From positions 806,001 through 870,000 of the forward strand of contig JALNYT010000001.1 of assembly GCA_023229685.1 (NCBI GenBank): a DNA stretch of 64,000 nt, given 5' to 3'. A program made the translations under genes and the position numbers. Origin of the DNA: Sulfuritalea sp. (GTDB lineage: Bacteria; Pseudomonadota; Gammaproteobacteria; Burkholderiales; Rhodocyclaceae). This document shows positions 28,199-35,276 of the stretch, piece by piece. Within the stretch, counting starts at the first letter, position 1; every line of letters starts with the position of its first letter. Below the pieces are notes generated by a model. It saw only the letters and a program-made list of their open reading frames with translations. It made no database searches and was not told where the DNA came from.

Positions 28199-29005
28199 CG
28201 CATATTGTCGATACGATTGTGTTGGAATGTCGAACTGTGCAAGAAAGTCATTGAGGCTGTCGGCATTGATAACGAAAACAGTATTCTCGCGGCGATAGTC
28301 TGGATCGTCGTGGCGTAACCAGACGGCAGGTGTCAAATTCGCCGGACGCATGGAGAATTGCTTTCGTACTCGCACAAATGGAACATCGTGAAAGATAGCG
28401 TCAGCAAGGGTTCCATCGGTAACAGAGAGATGGCTTGGATCGAACTCGGCAAATTTCAGTTTTGCGGTAGTAACGATGGCATTGAAGTAAAAACGAACTG
28501 AATCGTCGTTTTCGAGATGGTAATCGCGCTCTTCAACTGCGAGTGCTTCCGTGGATGAAACAACTTCACCAGCAACACGCTCAAGGAACGTGTTCTTATC
28601 ATTTGTTGTCTGCCCTCGCACTGCGCAGTATTGAGCTTCGGGAGTCGCCGGATCTATTGGAACCTCATTCCAGCCGAAGGTGCTTATTTGTCCGCCCTTC
28701 TTGCGAGTAACCCAGCTCTTGCTGTGACGACGAGGCTTCGCAGAACCTGTTGAACTAAGAAAGAGCCAAGTCGCATTTCGCACACGCTTGCATTCGATGA
28801 CAAAGTTTGCGCAGTCATGCTTATCCCGGACAACCAAGTCGATAAATCCAGATTGGCCATCGGCGGAATTAGCCCAAGAATGTTCGCTGTGTCGTACGCG
28901 CCAGCCATGATTGGCGGTTGCTCCATTTACCGAATGTTGCAGAGCAATTTGCAGAGGAAAGCCTGAGTCGTTCGCAATGCGCAACAGTTCAGGGTCGGTC
29001 ACCAT
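28193..29005 (-). CDS. Integron cassette protein with PD-(D/E)XK nuclease-like core
   Basis: A 270-residue protein of unknown family. Residues about 50-78 read GFIDLVVRDKHDCANFVIECKR, which has the Asp and the ExK of a PD-(D/E)XK nuclease core (D in IDLVV, E-C-K in IECKR). The rest is alpha/beta with no recognised domain. The ATG at 29005 has AAGGAG at normal distance and is 16 bases after the cassette crossover point, as is usual for cassette genes. It is of lower GC than its surroundings. It could be a restriction-like defence nuclease; the substrate is unknown. Confidence 0.6.
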   Translation of the reverse strand: MVTDPELLRIANDSGFPLQIALQHSVNGATANHGWRVRHSEHSWANSADGQSGFIDLVVRDKHDCANFVIECKRVRNATWLFLSSTGSAKPRRHSKSWVTRKKGGQISTFGWNEVPIDPATPEAQYCAVRGQTTNDKNTFLERVAGEVVSSTEALAVEERDYHLENDDSVRFYFNAIVTTAKLKFAEFDPSHLSVTDGTLADAIFHDVPFVRVRKQFSMRPANLTPAVWLRHDDPDYRRENTVFVINADSLNDFLAQFDIPTQSYRQYAG

Positions 29006-29020
29006 CTGCTCCTTTATGTG

Positions 29021-29027
29021 GGCTAAC
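29021..29027 (-). other. Cassette 1 insertion point (attI-side R' box, GTTAGCC)
   Basis: Minus-strand GTTAGCC preceded by CTTAGC. It marks the junction between the attI region (29028 to about 29158) and cassette 1; crossover would fall after the first G. Its complement GGCTAAC is the R'' box of the cassette's own attC. The stretch 29028-29158, between this point and the integrase remnant, is where attI should be. Confidence 0.7.
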
Positions 29028-29158
29028 GCTAAGTGGACACGCGAATACGGGGGATCAAAGCCAGTACTAAGGTGCCTAGTCTGGGATGGAGTGGGTAAGG
29101 GGCGAAATTACCGAAGGAAAATATTCGATGGCCCCCTAATTGTTCCGACAAAAGCGCC

Positions 29159-29296
29159 ATGCCGAATCCTCCGAAATCGCTCTATCAGCTACGCGAGACG
29201 CTGTGGGTGCGGCGCGACAGCATTGGCGCCGAGCCATTTTATGTGGATTGGATTAGACGCCTTATCCCGCCGCATGACAAGTGGCATTCGAAGGAT
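29159..29296 (+). pseudogene. Integron integrase (IntI) N-terminal remnant
   Basis: From ATG 29159, about 45 codons translate to MPNPPKSLYQLRETLWVRRD and then SIGAEPFYVDWIRRLIPPHD-KWHSKD. This follows the N-terminal pattern of integron integrases as remembered (a leading L-x-Q-x-R-x-x-L, then S-I/L-R-T-E-x-x-Y-V-x-W-I-R-R, then H-G-K-R-H-P). After about 29296 the similarity stops and repeat-rich sequence follows; the catalytic R-H-R-Y domain is absent. It points away from the two cassettes, which is the orientation intI has in integrons. Confidence 0.6.
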
Positions 29297-29429
29297 CGGC
29301 GGCGACAAGGGCCGGCTTCGGATTTGTTTTCGGCGATCTCCGCCACGCGCGACGGTTTGTCTTCCCCTCTGTCCCGCCGAGCGAGGAAGGTTCGCCGGGG
29401 GTCGTCCGGTCGCGTTGTCTGAGCGCAGC

Positions 29430-29610
29430 GAGTTTAGCGACCGGCCCGGCGGACCTTTCGCAGCGAGGGCAGCCCGCAGGGCCGGGGCGGCGGGGAGCGC
29501 TTCTTTGCCTACTTTCTTGCGCGAACAAGAAAGTAGGTCGCCTGCCGGGGCGAGTCCCGGCGCGGCCCTGGGAGCGACGTCAGAAAGTCGGCGCTGGTGA
29601 TACGGCGCGA
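29430..29610 (+). repeat. Long island repeat, copy R2 (left flank of the higBA segment)
   Basis: It begins GAGTTTAGCGACCGG...CGGACCTTTCGCAGC...AGCCCGCAGGGCCGGGGC. It then has a 12-bp-stem hairpin (29508-29537; CCTACTTTCTTG / CAAGAAAGTAGG), GCGAGTCCCGGCGCGGCCCT and AGAAAGTCGGCGCTGGTGAT + ACGGCGCGAA. The first and last blocks recur in the same order and orientation at 30791-30903, which lacks the hairpin section. No gene is supported across 29297-29579. Confidence 0.75.
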
Positions 29611-30014
29611 AGGACTGTCACGGGCGCTTCTTGGCCGCGCATATCGGCAGCCAGAGCGGCCAAGGCAGCCCGCGAAGCGGAATCCCCGGCGCACCGCTCA
29701 GGTATAAACGTGGGCACTTGTTTCAAGTGGCCCGCTTTTATCTTGTCCATCGCTGCCGCAGCCGCCAGCACCGAGTAGCTGCCTTTGATCGTGGCCGCGC
29801 AGCCATCCGCCATGATTTCATCCGCCAGCAGGTTCAGGTAGTTTTTCGCGAAGCCTGAATCCCCTGACAACAGCCTTTCCCACAAAGCGTTGCCGAAGGC
29901 GCCTATCTGGTTGGCTTTGGTCCATTCGTGTAGCTGGTGAAGCTGGTCGCGAATCGACTGGCCGTTAGCCGCTTGGCACGCAGTTGAAACTCGTGCGTAC
30001 AGGGCGACTGCCAT
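29580..30014 (-). pseudogene. Internally deleted serine recombinase
   Basis: The frame starts MAVALYARVSTACQAANGQS + IRDQLHQLHEW, the N-terminal catalytic-serine segment of large serine site-specific recombinases (VALYARVS...Q). It then jumps within a few residues to GNALWERLLSGDSGFAKNYL + NLLADEI...GSYSVLAAA, the extreme C-terminal region of that family. Several hundred residues between are missing. After PTFIPE the frame runs into a REP-like peptide (CAGDSASRA) and a segment matching the IspE C-terminus. It starts 11 bases after higA on the same strand. Confidence 0.65.
29664..29690 (+). repeat. REP-like element copy at the end of the recombinase remnant
   Basis: GCAGCCCGCGAAGCGGAATC followed by CCCGGCG; shares CCCGCGAAGCGGAATCCCCG with the copy in lolB. 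Directly to its left, 29634-29674 matches the 3' end of ispE (31010-31050) at 38 of 41 positions. Confidence 0.7.
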
Positions 30015-30025
30015 AGATGTTTCCT

Positions 30026-30322
30026 TCAGGCGGCAAGTGGTTCGATGGAGTCCAGCGTTTCCTGCAATTGCTCTTTCGCCATCTGCAAGTCATAGAGTGA
30101 TTGCAGATTGAGCCAGTATTGATCGGACAAGCCAAAGTAACGCGATAGCCGCAATGCGGTATCGGCGCTGATGGCCCGCTGGCCATGCACGATCTGATTA
30201 ATGCGGCGCGGGGCCACACTGATTTCCTTGGCTACCCGGTATTGCGAAATACCCATCGGTTCCATGAAGTCATGCAGCAGAACTTCACCGGGATGGATGG
30301 GCGAAAAGTCACGTCGTCCCAT
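30026..30322 (-). CDS. higA: HigA-family antitoxin
   Basis: A 98-residue XRE-type helix-turn-helix protein of the HigA/VapI family: FSPIHPGEVLLHDFMEPMGI + SQYRVAKEISVAPRRINQIV, then the conserved TALRLSRYFGLSDQYWLNLQ and a helical toxin-binding tail. The ATG at 30322 is chosen for the conserved start; it lies 11 bases after the higB stop. Order (toxin first, antitoxin second) is normal for higBA. It would repress its own promoter. Confidence 0.93.
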   Translation of the reverse strand: MGRRDFSPIHPGEVLLHDFMEPMGISQYRVAKEISVAPRRINQIVHGQRAISADTALRLSRYFGLSDQYWLNLQSLYDLQMAKEQLQETLDSIEPLAA

Positions 30323-30333
30323 GTTCGTCCTCA

Positions 30334-30615
30334 CTAGTGATAATCCACAATCTCGACAGCATCCGGCCCCGCTTGCGTCCAGCGGAAGCAAATGCGCCAC
30401 TGATCGTTGATGCGGATGCTGTGCTGCCCTTTCCGACCTCCTTTCAAGGCTTCCAGACGATTGCCGGGCGGGATGCGCAAGTCATCGAGGCATCCGGCGG
30501 CATGCACCTGGTTGAGCTTACGCGCCGCCAGAGGTGTGACCTGCTTCGGAATGCGCCGGACAAACTTGCCGTTGAAGATCGCCTCGGTGTCCTTGTCCTT
30601 GAAAGATCGGATCAT
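30334..30615 (-). CDS. higB: HigB-family (RelE-like) toxin
   Basis: A 93-residue RelE/ParE-superfamily protein: MIRSFKDKDTEAIFNGKFVR, LNQVHAAGCLDDLRIPPGNR + LEALKGGRKGQHSIRINDQW and RICFRW...EIVDYH, the standard HigB/killer protein ending. Family members cut mRNA on translating ribosomes. It is full length with basic catalytic residues in place, so the pair may be functional. Promoter and operator candidates lie at 30621-30649. Confidence 0.92.
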   Translation of the reverse strand: MIRSFKDKDTEAIFNGKFVRRIPKQVTPLAARKLNQVHAAGCLDDLRIPPGNRLEALKGGRKGQHSIRINDQWRICFRWTQAGPDAVEIVDYH

Positions 30616-30620
30616 GGCTA

Positions 30621-30649
30621 ATAATGTCCCAATACGTTATTACCGTCAA
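30621..30649 (-). promoter_or_regulatory. higBA promoter with palindromic operator candidate
   Basis: On the minus strand TTGACG (30649-30644), a 17-base spacer and CATTAT (30626-30621) form a promoter ending just before the higB start codon, giving a very short or absent leader. Inside the spacer is the palindrome AATA-CGT-TATT (30631-30641), a plausible HigA-binding site. The following 30650-30790 shows no gene. Confidence 0.6.
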
Positions 30650-30790
30650 GCGTTATGCCTAACGCGGCCGCATCTTCTTGCCGTCTTCATGACGTCGTAG
30701 TAGCCCCCGTGCAAGGCGAATCTATCCCACGTATCCGTTCACCACCCGTGCCCGTGTTACCTGAATGGGGTCTATTCGAAACGAAGGACT

Positions 30791-30903
30791 GAGTTTAGCG
30801 ACCAGCGGACCTTTCTCAGCAGCGGTAGCCCGCAGGGCCGGGGCAAGTCCCGGCGCGGCCCTGGAAGCCAAGTCAGAAAGTCGGCGCTGGTGGTACGGCG
30901 CGA
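30791..30903 (+). repeat. Long island repeat, copy R3 (right flank of the higBA segment)
   Basis: GAGTTTAGCGACCAGCGGAC + CTTTC...AGCCCGCAGGGCCGGGGC, AAGTCCCGGCGCGGCCCTGG, then AGAAAGTCGGCGCTGGTGGT + ACGGCGCGAA. It is the same block order and orientation as 29430-29610 without the internal hairpin. It ends about 50 bases before the ispE stop codon. Confidence 0.75.
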
Positions 30904-30955
30904 AACACTCTCAAGCGCGCTTCTTCGCCGCCGGCATGCAGACTTTCCGTGAACG

Positions 30956-31801
30956 CTAGCTCCCGAACGGTTTGACGAGTGGATGCCGGTCGATTCCGGC
31001 GGCGACAAAGCCGCGCATGTCGGCAGGCAGAGCGGCCAAGGCGGCCCGCGCCGCCGACTCCTGGACAAACTCCACGAAGCAGCAGGCACCCGAACCGCTC
31101 ATGCGCGCGTCGCCGTATTGCCGCAGCCAGTCGAGATGGCGCTGCACCTCGGGATAGAGCGAGCAGGCCACGGCTTCGAGATCATTGTGGCCGAAGCCGG
31201 GGCGCCAATCGGCGGCGGCAATGGCGGGGGTGTCGCGGCGCAACGCCGGGGAACCGAAGATTGCGTGCGTGGGCACGGTCACGGCGGGCGTCAGCACCAG
31301 ATACCAGGCCGCCGGCAGGGTGACGTCGGTAAAGCGTTCGCCGACGCCCTCGGCGAAGGCGCTGCGGCCATGGATGAAGATCGGCACGTCGGCACCCAGC
31401 GCCAGCCCTATGCTTTGCAGCTGGAGCGAATCGAGCCCGGTGCGCCACAGGCGATTCAGGGCCAGCAGCGTGGTCGCCGCATCCGAGCTGCCGCCGCCGA
31501 GGCCGCCGCCCATGGGAATGCGCTTTTCGACATGCAGCGTGACCCCGGCCGTGGCGCCGGTCGCGGCGCGCAGCGCGGTCGCGGCGCGAATGGTCAGATC
31601 ACTCTCGGGCGCCACGCCGGGCAGCGGGTTGGCCAGCAGGATGCGGCCATCGCTGCGCGGCTCGCAGCGTATGGTGTCGCCGAAATCGAGAAAGCGGAAC
31701 ACGGTTTGCAGCAGGTGATAGCCATCGGCGCGGCGTCCGACCACATGCAGGAACAGGTTGATCTTGGCCGGGGCCGGCCAGTCGCGCTGCCAGTCGTTCA
31801 T
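30956..31801 (-). CDS. ispE: 4-diphosphocytidyl-2-C-methyl-D-erythritol kinase
   Basis: GHMP kinase of the MEP isoprenoid pathway; phosphorylates CDP-methylerythritol. The 281-residue protein has PAPAKINLFLHVVGRRADGY + HLLQTVF, the ATP-binding PMGGGLGGGSSDAATTLLAL and MSGSGACCFVEF near the end. It overlaps the lolB stop by four bases. Relatives keep tRNA-Gln and prs next; here about 3.7 kb of accessory DNA intervenes. Its last coding stretch (31010-31050) has a near copy in the island. Confidence 0.96.
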   Translation of the reverse strand: MNDWQRDWPAPAKINLFLHVVGRRADGYHLLQTVFRFLDFGDTIRCEPRSDGRILLANPLPGVAPESDLTIRAATALRAATGATAGVTLHVEKRIPMGGGLGGGSSDAATTLLALNRLWRTGLDSLQLQSIGLALGADVPIFIHGRSAFAEGVGERFTDVTLPAAWYLVLTPAVTVPTHAIFGSPALRRDTPAIAAADWRPGFGHNDLEAVACSLYPEVQRHLDWLRQYGDARMSGSGACCFVEFVQESAARAALAALPADMRGFVAAGIDRHPLVKPFGS

Positions 31802-32361
31802 TCCGGCACGTCCCAGTCGTCGACGATCAGCTTGAAATCGACGTCCTCGCGACTGGCTTCCATCACCCGCAAGAGTCGGCCCTTGCCGGCCCGCGAAGCG
31901 GAATCCCCGGCAGACAGAGTCCGGACCAACAAAGTTTCGCTGATGGTCACGCGCCAGCCGTCCACTTCGCCGCTGAGGGCCGGCCGCGCGCCGCGCAGCC
32001 AGTCAGCCATGGCCTCCAGCGGCAGCGGCGCACCGAAGACGCGCTGCGCCAGTTGCGGCAGGCTGTCGGCGGCGATGACCGGTTGATTCGGCCGCGACAG
32101 CCGCGCGCCGCTCGCATCGCGTGACAGTTCGGCCAGCCCCTGCCCCAGCGGGGACATGAGCAGCACGACGTCGCTGTCCGGGGCGTGTTCCCAGCGAAAG
32201 CGCAAGTGGTCGCGACGGTCGCCCTGACGCAGCGAAATGCGTCCGTCGGCAGTCAGGCGCTGCAGCGGCGGGCCGAGGGTGAGTGTGGCGTCGGGTAGCG
32301 GCGGGGACTCAGCACAGGCCGCCAGCAGCAGCGCGACAAGGCAAGCCAGCCAGGAGCGCAT
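31798..32361 (-). CDS. lolB: Outer-membrane lipoprotein receptor LolB with an in-frame repeat insertion
   Basis: Accepts lipoproteins from LolA and inserts them in the outer membrane. The 187-residue precursor has a lipobox LLAAC (Cys about residue 16) and the LolB beta-barrel segments TADGRISLRQGDRRDHLRFR + WEH, LLMSPLGQGLAELSRD and GWRVTISE. Near the C-terminus, LSAGDSASRAGKG is encoded by the REP-like element at about 31879-31917, shared with pth. The ATG at 32361 shares a base with the TPR-gene stop. Confidence 0.9.
   Translation of the reverse strand: MRSWLACLVALLLAACAESPPLPDATLTLGPPLQRLTADGRISLRQGDRRDHLRFRWEHAPDSDVVLLMSPLGQGLAELSRDASGARLSRPNQPVIAADSLPQLAQRVFGAPLPLEAMADWLRGARPALSGEVDGWRVTISETLLVRTLSAGDSASRAGKGRLLRVMEASREDVDFKLIVDDWDVPE
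31879..31917 (-). repeat. REP-like element inside lolB
   Basis: Plus-strand CCCTTGCCGGCCCGCGAAGC + GGAATCCCCGGCAGACAGAG. The core CCCGCGAAGCGGAATCCC(C/A)GG recurs at 29668-29688 and, as inverted copies, at about 60288-60306 and 60571-60590. It contains a short CCGC-GAA-GCGG hairpin. Confidence 0.75.
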
Positions 32362-34058
32362 CAGGGCACGAATCGCTTGATGGTTGCCGCCAGCTCTTCG
32401 TTGGTCGGATGGGCCTTGGCCGCCTCGCGCCACACGGCCAATGCCTCGTCGGGCCGGCCAAGGGCCCACAGCACCTCGCCGATATGGGCGGCGATCTCGG
32501 CGTCGGGTTTCTGTGCATAGGCCTTCTGCAAAATCTCGAGCGCCGCCGCGAGCTTGCCCTGGCGGAACAGCAGCCAGCCCTTGCTGTCGAGAATGAAGGG
32601 ATCGTCCGGGGTCAGCGACAAGGCCTTGTCGATCAGTTGCGCGGCTTCGTCGAGGCGCAGATTGCGATCAGCCAGCGAATAGCCGAGCGCGTTGTAGGCC
32701 TGCGCCGAGTCCGGCTTGAGGACCATCAGACGCCGCAGGTGCCGCTCCATGACGTCCACATAGCCGAGTTTCTCCCCCGTCAGCGCGGTTTCGTAAAGAA
32801 TCTCGGGGTCGTCGGGTTGCACTTCCAGCATCTTGGCGAGGAAGGCAAAGGCGTCGGCGTGACGCCCGGCATCACGCAGCAATTGGGCTTCGGCGACGAC
32901 CAGGCGGCTGTCGCCCGGCTCCTCGGCGCGCGCAGCCGCAAGCCGCTCGCGCGCCTCGTCAAGCTTGCCCTGGCGCAGCAGGACCTGAGCCGCCCGCACC
33001 TTCGCCGACAGGGCATGCTCGCCGGCTGCGACCTGGCCATACCAGTGCAAGGCCTCGTCGGGACGCCCGGCCTGGTCGGCGATCTGGCCCAGATAGAAGC
33101 GCGCCGGATCGAGGTCGCCGCGTCCGATTTCGACGAAATGCTTGAGTTGCTGCTCGGCTTCGGGGGCATCATTGACCTGCAGCGAAAGTATGCCGACAGC
33201 GTAGAGCATGTCCGGGTTGTTCGGATTGGCCGCCAGCAGGCGACGAAACTCGGCACGCGACGCTTCGTAACGCTTTTCGCTGACCAGCCCCCGCGCATAG
33301 GCCAGACGCGCATCCTGGGCTTCCGGATTGGCCGCCAGCCAGGTTTTCAGAAAATCCAGTTGCGCAGCCCCCTTGGGCAGCAGCTCCGCCTTGAACAGGG
33401 CCGCCAGTTCCCACCCGGGACGCAGTTGCAGCGCCTGATCGATCTCGCCGCGCGCGCGGCCGGCATCCCCGGCACCAAGCGCCGTCTGAGCGCGCACCAG
33501 GTGAGCTTCGGCGAGGTCGAGATAAGGCTGGGTCAATTGGTCGAACAGGCGCTGTATTGCCATCTTGTCGGGATAGCGGGCGAAGGCGCGAATCATCCGG
33601 ATCAGGGCATCGCCCACGCGCGGAACTTCCGCCGCCAGATCGCGGGCCAGGCTGCCGGCCAGTTCCTCGATGCGTCCGCTGGCGAGCAGCAAGGTTGACA
33701 GCATCTGTCTTGCCTGCGCCGACTCCGGCTCGAGGCTCACCCACAGTCGGGAGGCTTCGAGCGCGGCATCGTACTGACGTGCATGGAAGGCGATTTCTGC
33801 CGCCCGGCGTACGATTCGCGGATCGCGCGTGCTCCTTGCCAGCTCAAGATAAGCGCTGGATGAAAGCCCGAACTGGCCTTGCTGCGCGGCGATTTCCGCG
33901 AGCAGGAACTGGTAGAGAATCTGCCCGGTCATTTCCTGCTTCGGCAGCCGATCATCCTCGGCTTTCACGGCTGCCGGCGGCGCGACGGGCTCCTGCGCCC
34001 AGGCGCAAGCACCGGCCAACGTGAGAAAAAGCGCAAAGAAACGGGAAAAGTAGTTCAT
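32361..34058 (-). CDS. Periplasmic tetratricopeptide repeat protein
   Basis: A 565-residue protein with a signal peptide (residues 1-22, MNYFSRFFALFLTLAGACAW + AQ) and TPR repeats along nearly the whole mature chain (for example YLELARSTRDPRIVRRAAEI, FVEIGRGDLDPARFYLGQIA, YNALGYSLADRNLRLDEAAQ). It is the TPR protein regularly found upstream of lolB in betaproteobacteria and may act in envelope assembly; the exact role is unknown. The start at 34058 is set by the signal peptide; the frame continues upstream only as antisense to mutM. Confidence 0.9.
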   Translation of the reverse strand: MNYFSRFFALFLTLAGACAWAQEPVAPPAAVKAEDDRLPKQEMTGQILYQFLLAEIAAQQGQFGLSSSAYLELARSTRDPRIVRRAAEIAFHARQYDAALEASRLWVSLEPESAQARQMLSTLLLASGRIEELAGSLARDLAAEVPRVGDALIRMIRAFARYPDKMAIQRLFDQLTQPYLDLAEAHLVRAQTALGAGDAGRARGEIDQALQLRPGWELAALFKAELLPKGAAQLDFLKTWLAANPEAQDARLAYARGLVSEKRYEASRAEFRRLLAANPNNPDMLYAVGILSLQVNDAPEAEQQLKHFVEIGRGDLDPARFYLGQIADQAGRPDEALHWYGQVAAGEHALSAKVRAAQVLLRQGKLDEARERLAAARAEEPGDSRLVVAEAQLLRDAGRHADAFAFLAKMLEVQPDDPEILYETALTGEKLGYVDVMERHLRRLMVLKPDSAQAYNALGYSLADRNLRLDEAAQLIDKALSLTPDDPFILDSKGWLLFRQGKLAAALEILQKAYAQKPDAEIAAHIGEVLWALGRPDEALAVWREAAKAHPTNEELAATIKRFVP

Positions 34059-34148
34059 GGGTGCGGCACCTGGCGGAACACGACTGTCCGGTCGCATACA
34101 ATGCGGCGATGTTAGCAGTTTCGCCAGTTGTTTCGTGCGGGTCCCGGC

Positions 34149-34973
34149 ATGCCTGAACTGCCCGAGGTCGAGGTCACCCGTCGCGGCATTGCGCCGGTGC
34201 TGACCGGCCACCGCGTCTCGGGTGTGATCGCCCGGACTGCGGCGCTGCGCTATCCGCTGCCGGAGAACCTGAACCGGACACTCCAAGGACATCGTCTGGC
34301 AGCCGTTCACCGCCGTGGCAAGTACCTGTTGCTGGACTTCGGCCACGGACATCTGATGATCCACCTCGGCATGTCCGGCAGTTTGCGCCTGGTTGCCGCC
34401 AACCTCGCCGCCGAAAAGCACGATCACTTCGATCTGGTATTCACCATCGGAGGCAAGGCGGTGGCGCTGCGGCTGCGCGACCCGCGTCGCTTCGGCGCGA
34501 TTCTCTGGCTGCCCGGCGACCCGCTGGCGCATCGGCTGCTGGCGGTGCTCGGCGTCGAGCCGCTGACGGAAGAGTTCAGTGCCGCATGGCTCAAGCAGGA
34601 GCTTTCCGGTCTCACGGCGGCGATCAAGCCGACCTTGATGGACAGCCATCGTGTCGTCGGCATCGGCAACATCTATGCGTCGGAAAGCCTGTTCCGCGCC
34701 GGCATCGATCCGCGCGCGGCAGCCGGCCGGATATCCCTGCAGCGCCTGCAGCGCCTGGTCCCTGCGATCAAGGCGACGCTGGCTGCCGCGATCGACGCCG
34801 GCGGCAGCAGCCTGCGCGACTTCATTCATTCGGACGGCAGTTCAGGCTATTTCCAGCAGCAGTATTTTGTCTATGGCCGCAGCGGCGAGCCGTGCCATGT
34901 TTGTGACCGGCCGATCAGGGAACTGCGGCAGGGACAGCGCGCAACCTTCTTCTGCGCAGGCTGCCAGCGTTAG
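34149..34973 (+). CDS. mutM: Formamidopyrimidine-DNA glycosylase
   Basis: Removes oxidised purines such as 8-oxoguanine. The 274-residue enzyme starts MPELPEVEVTRRG with the catalytic Pro2-Glu3. It has the H2TH region LMDSHRVVGIGNIYASESLF and a C-terminal zinc finger (CHVCDRPIRELRQGQRATFF + CAGCQ). The start is fixed by the required N-terminal proline. A TACAAT -10-like box lies at 34097-34102 in the divergent space shared with the TPR gene. Confidence 0.97.
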   Translation: MPELPEVEVTRRGIAPVLTGHRVSGVIARTAALRYPLPENLNRTLQGHRLAAVHRRGKYLLLDFGHGHLMIHLGMSGSLRLVAANLAAEKHDHFDLVFTIGGKAVALRLRDPRRFGAILWLPGDPLAHRLLAVLGVEPLTEEFSAAWLKQELSGLTAAIKPTLMDSHRVVGIGNIYASESLFRAGIDPRAAAGRISLQRLQRLVPAIKATLAAAIDAGGSSLRDFIHSDGSSGYFQQQYFVYGRSGEPCHVCDRPIRELRQGQRATFFCAGCQR

Positions 34974-34995
34974 ACGGCAGCGAGCCGGCAGGCGT

Positions 34996-35247
34996 CTACT
35001 TCGCCGCGGTCAGCGCAAGAAACTTCGCCATCAGCTGATCCTTCGATTCGACATGATTCGGATCATCCGGAATGCAGTCGACCGGGCAGACTTCGCGGCA
35101 CTGCGGCGTGTCGAAGTGGCCAACGCACTCGGTGCATTTGGCGGGATCGATGATGTAGATCTCATCACCCTGCGAAATCGCGTTGTTCGGGCACTCGGGC
35201 TCGCATACGTCGCAGTTGATGCATTCATCGGTGATCATCAGGGACAT
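34996..35247 (-). CDS. YfhL-like 2[4Fe-4S] ferredoxin
   Basis: An 83-residue ferredoxin with two cluster motifs: CINCDVCEPECP and CTECVGHFDTPQCREVCPVD + C. The spacing insert in the second motif is typical of YfhL/Fdx ferredoxins. It is commonly encoded next to coaD in proteobacteria, as here; the electron partner is unknown. Confidence 0.95.
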   Translation of the reverse strand: MSLMITDECINCDVCEPECPNNAISQGDEIYIIDPAKCTECVGHFDTPQCREVCPVDCIPDDPNHVESKDQLMAKFLALTAAK

Positions 35248-35276
35248 GATTTTTCCTTTGGACCTTCTCTAAAATT

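Noticed and set aside
28911..29600. A 229-codon + strand frame across the integrase remnant and repeats
   Set aside because: It overlaps the start of the cassette gene and reads the repeats as Arg/Ala/Gly-rich peptide; the IntI-like similarity is in a different frame.
30652..30663. GTTATGC/GCCTAAC boxes upstream of higBA as another cassette boundary
   Set aside because: R'-like and R''-like heptamers are present, but no L boxes, no partner attC after higA and no complementary start were found; kept only as a weak hint that higBA may once have been a cassette.
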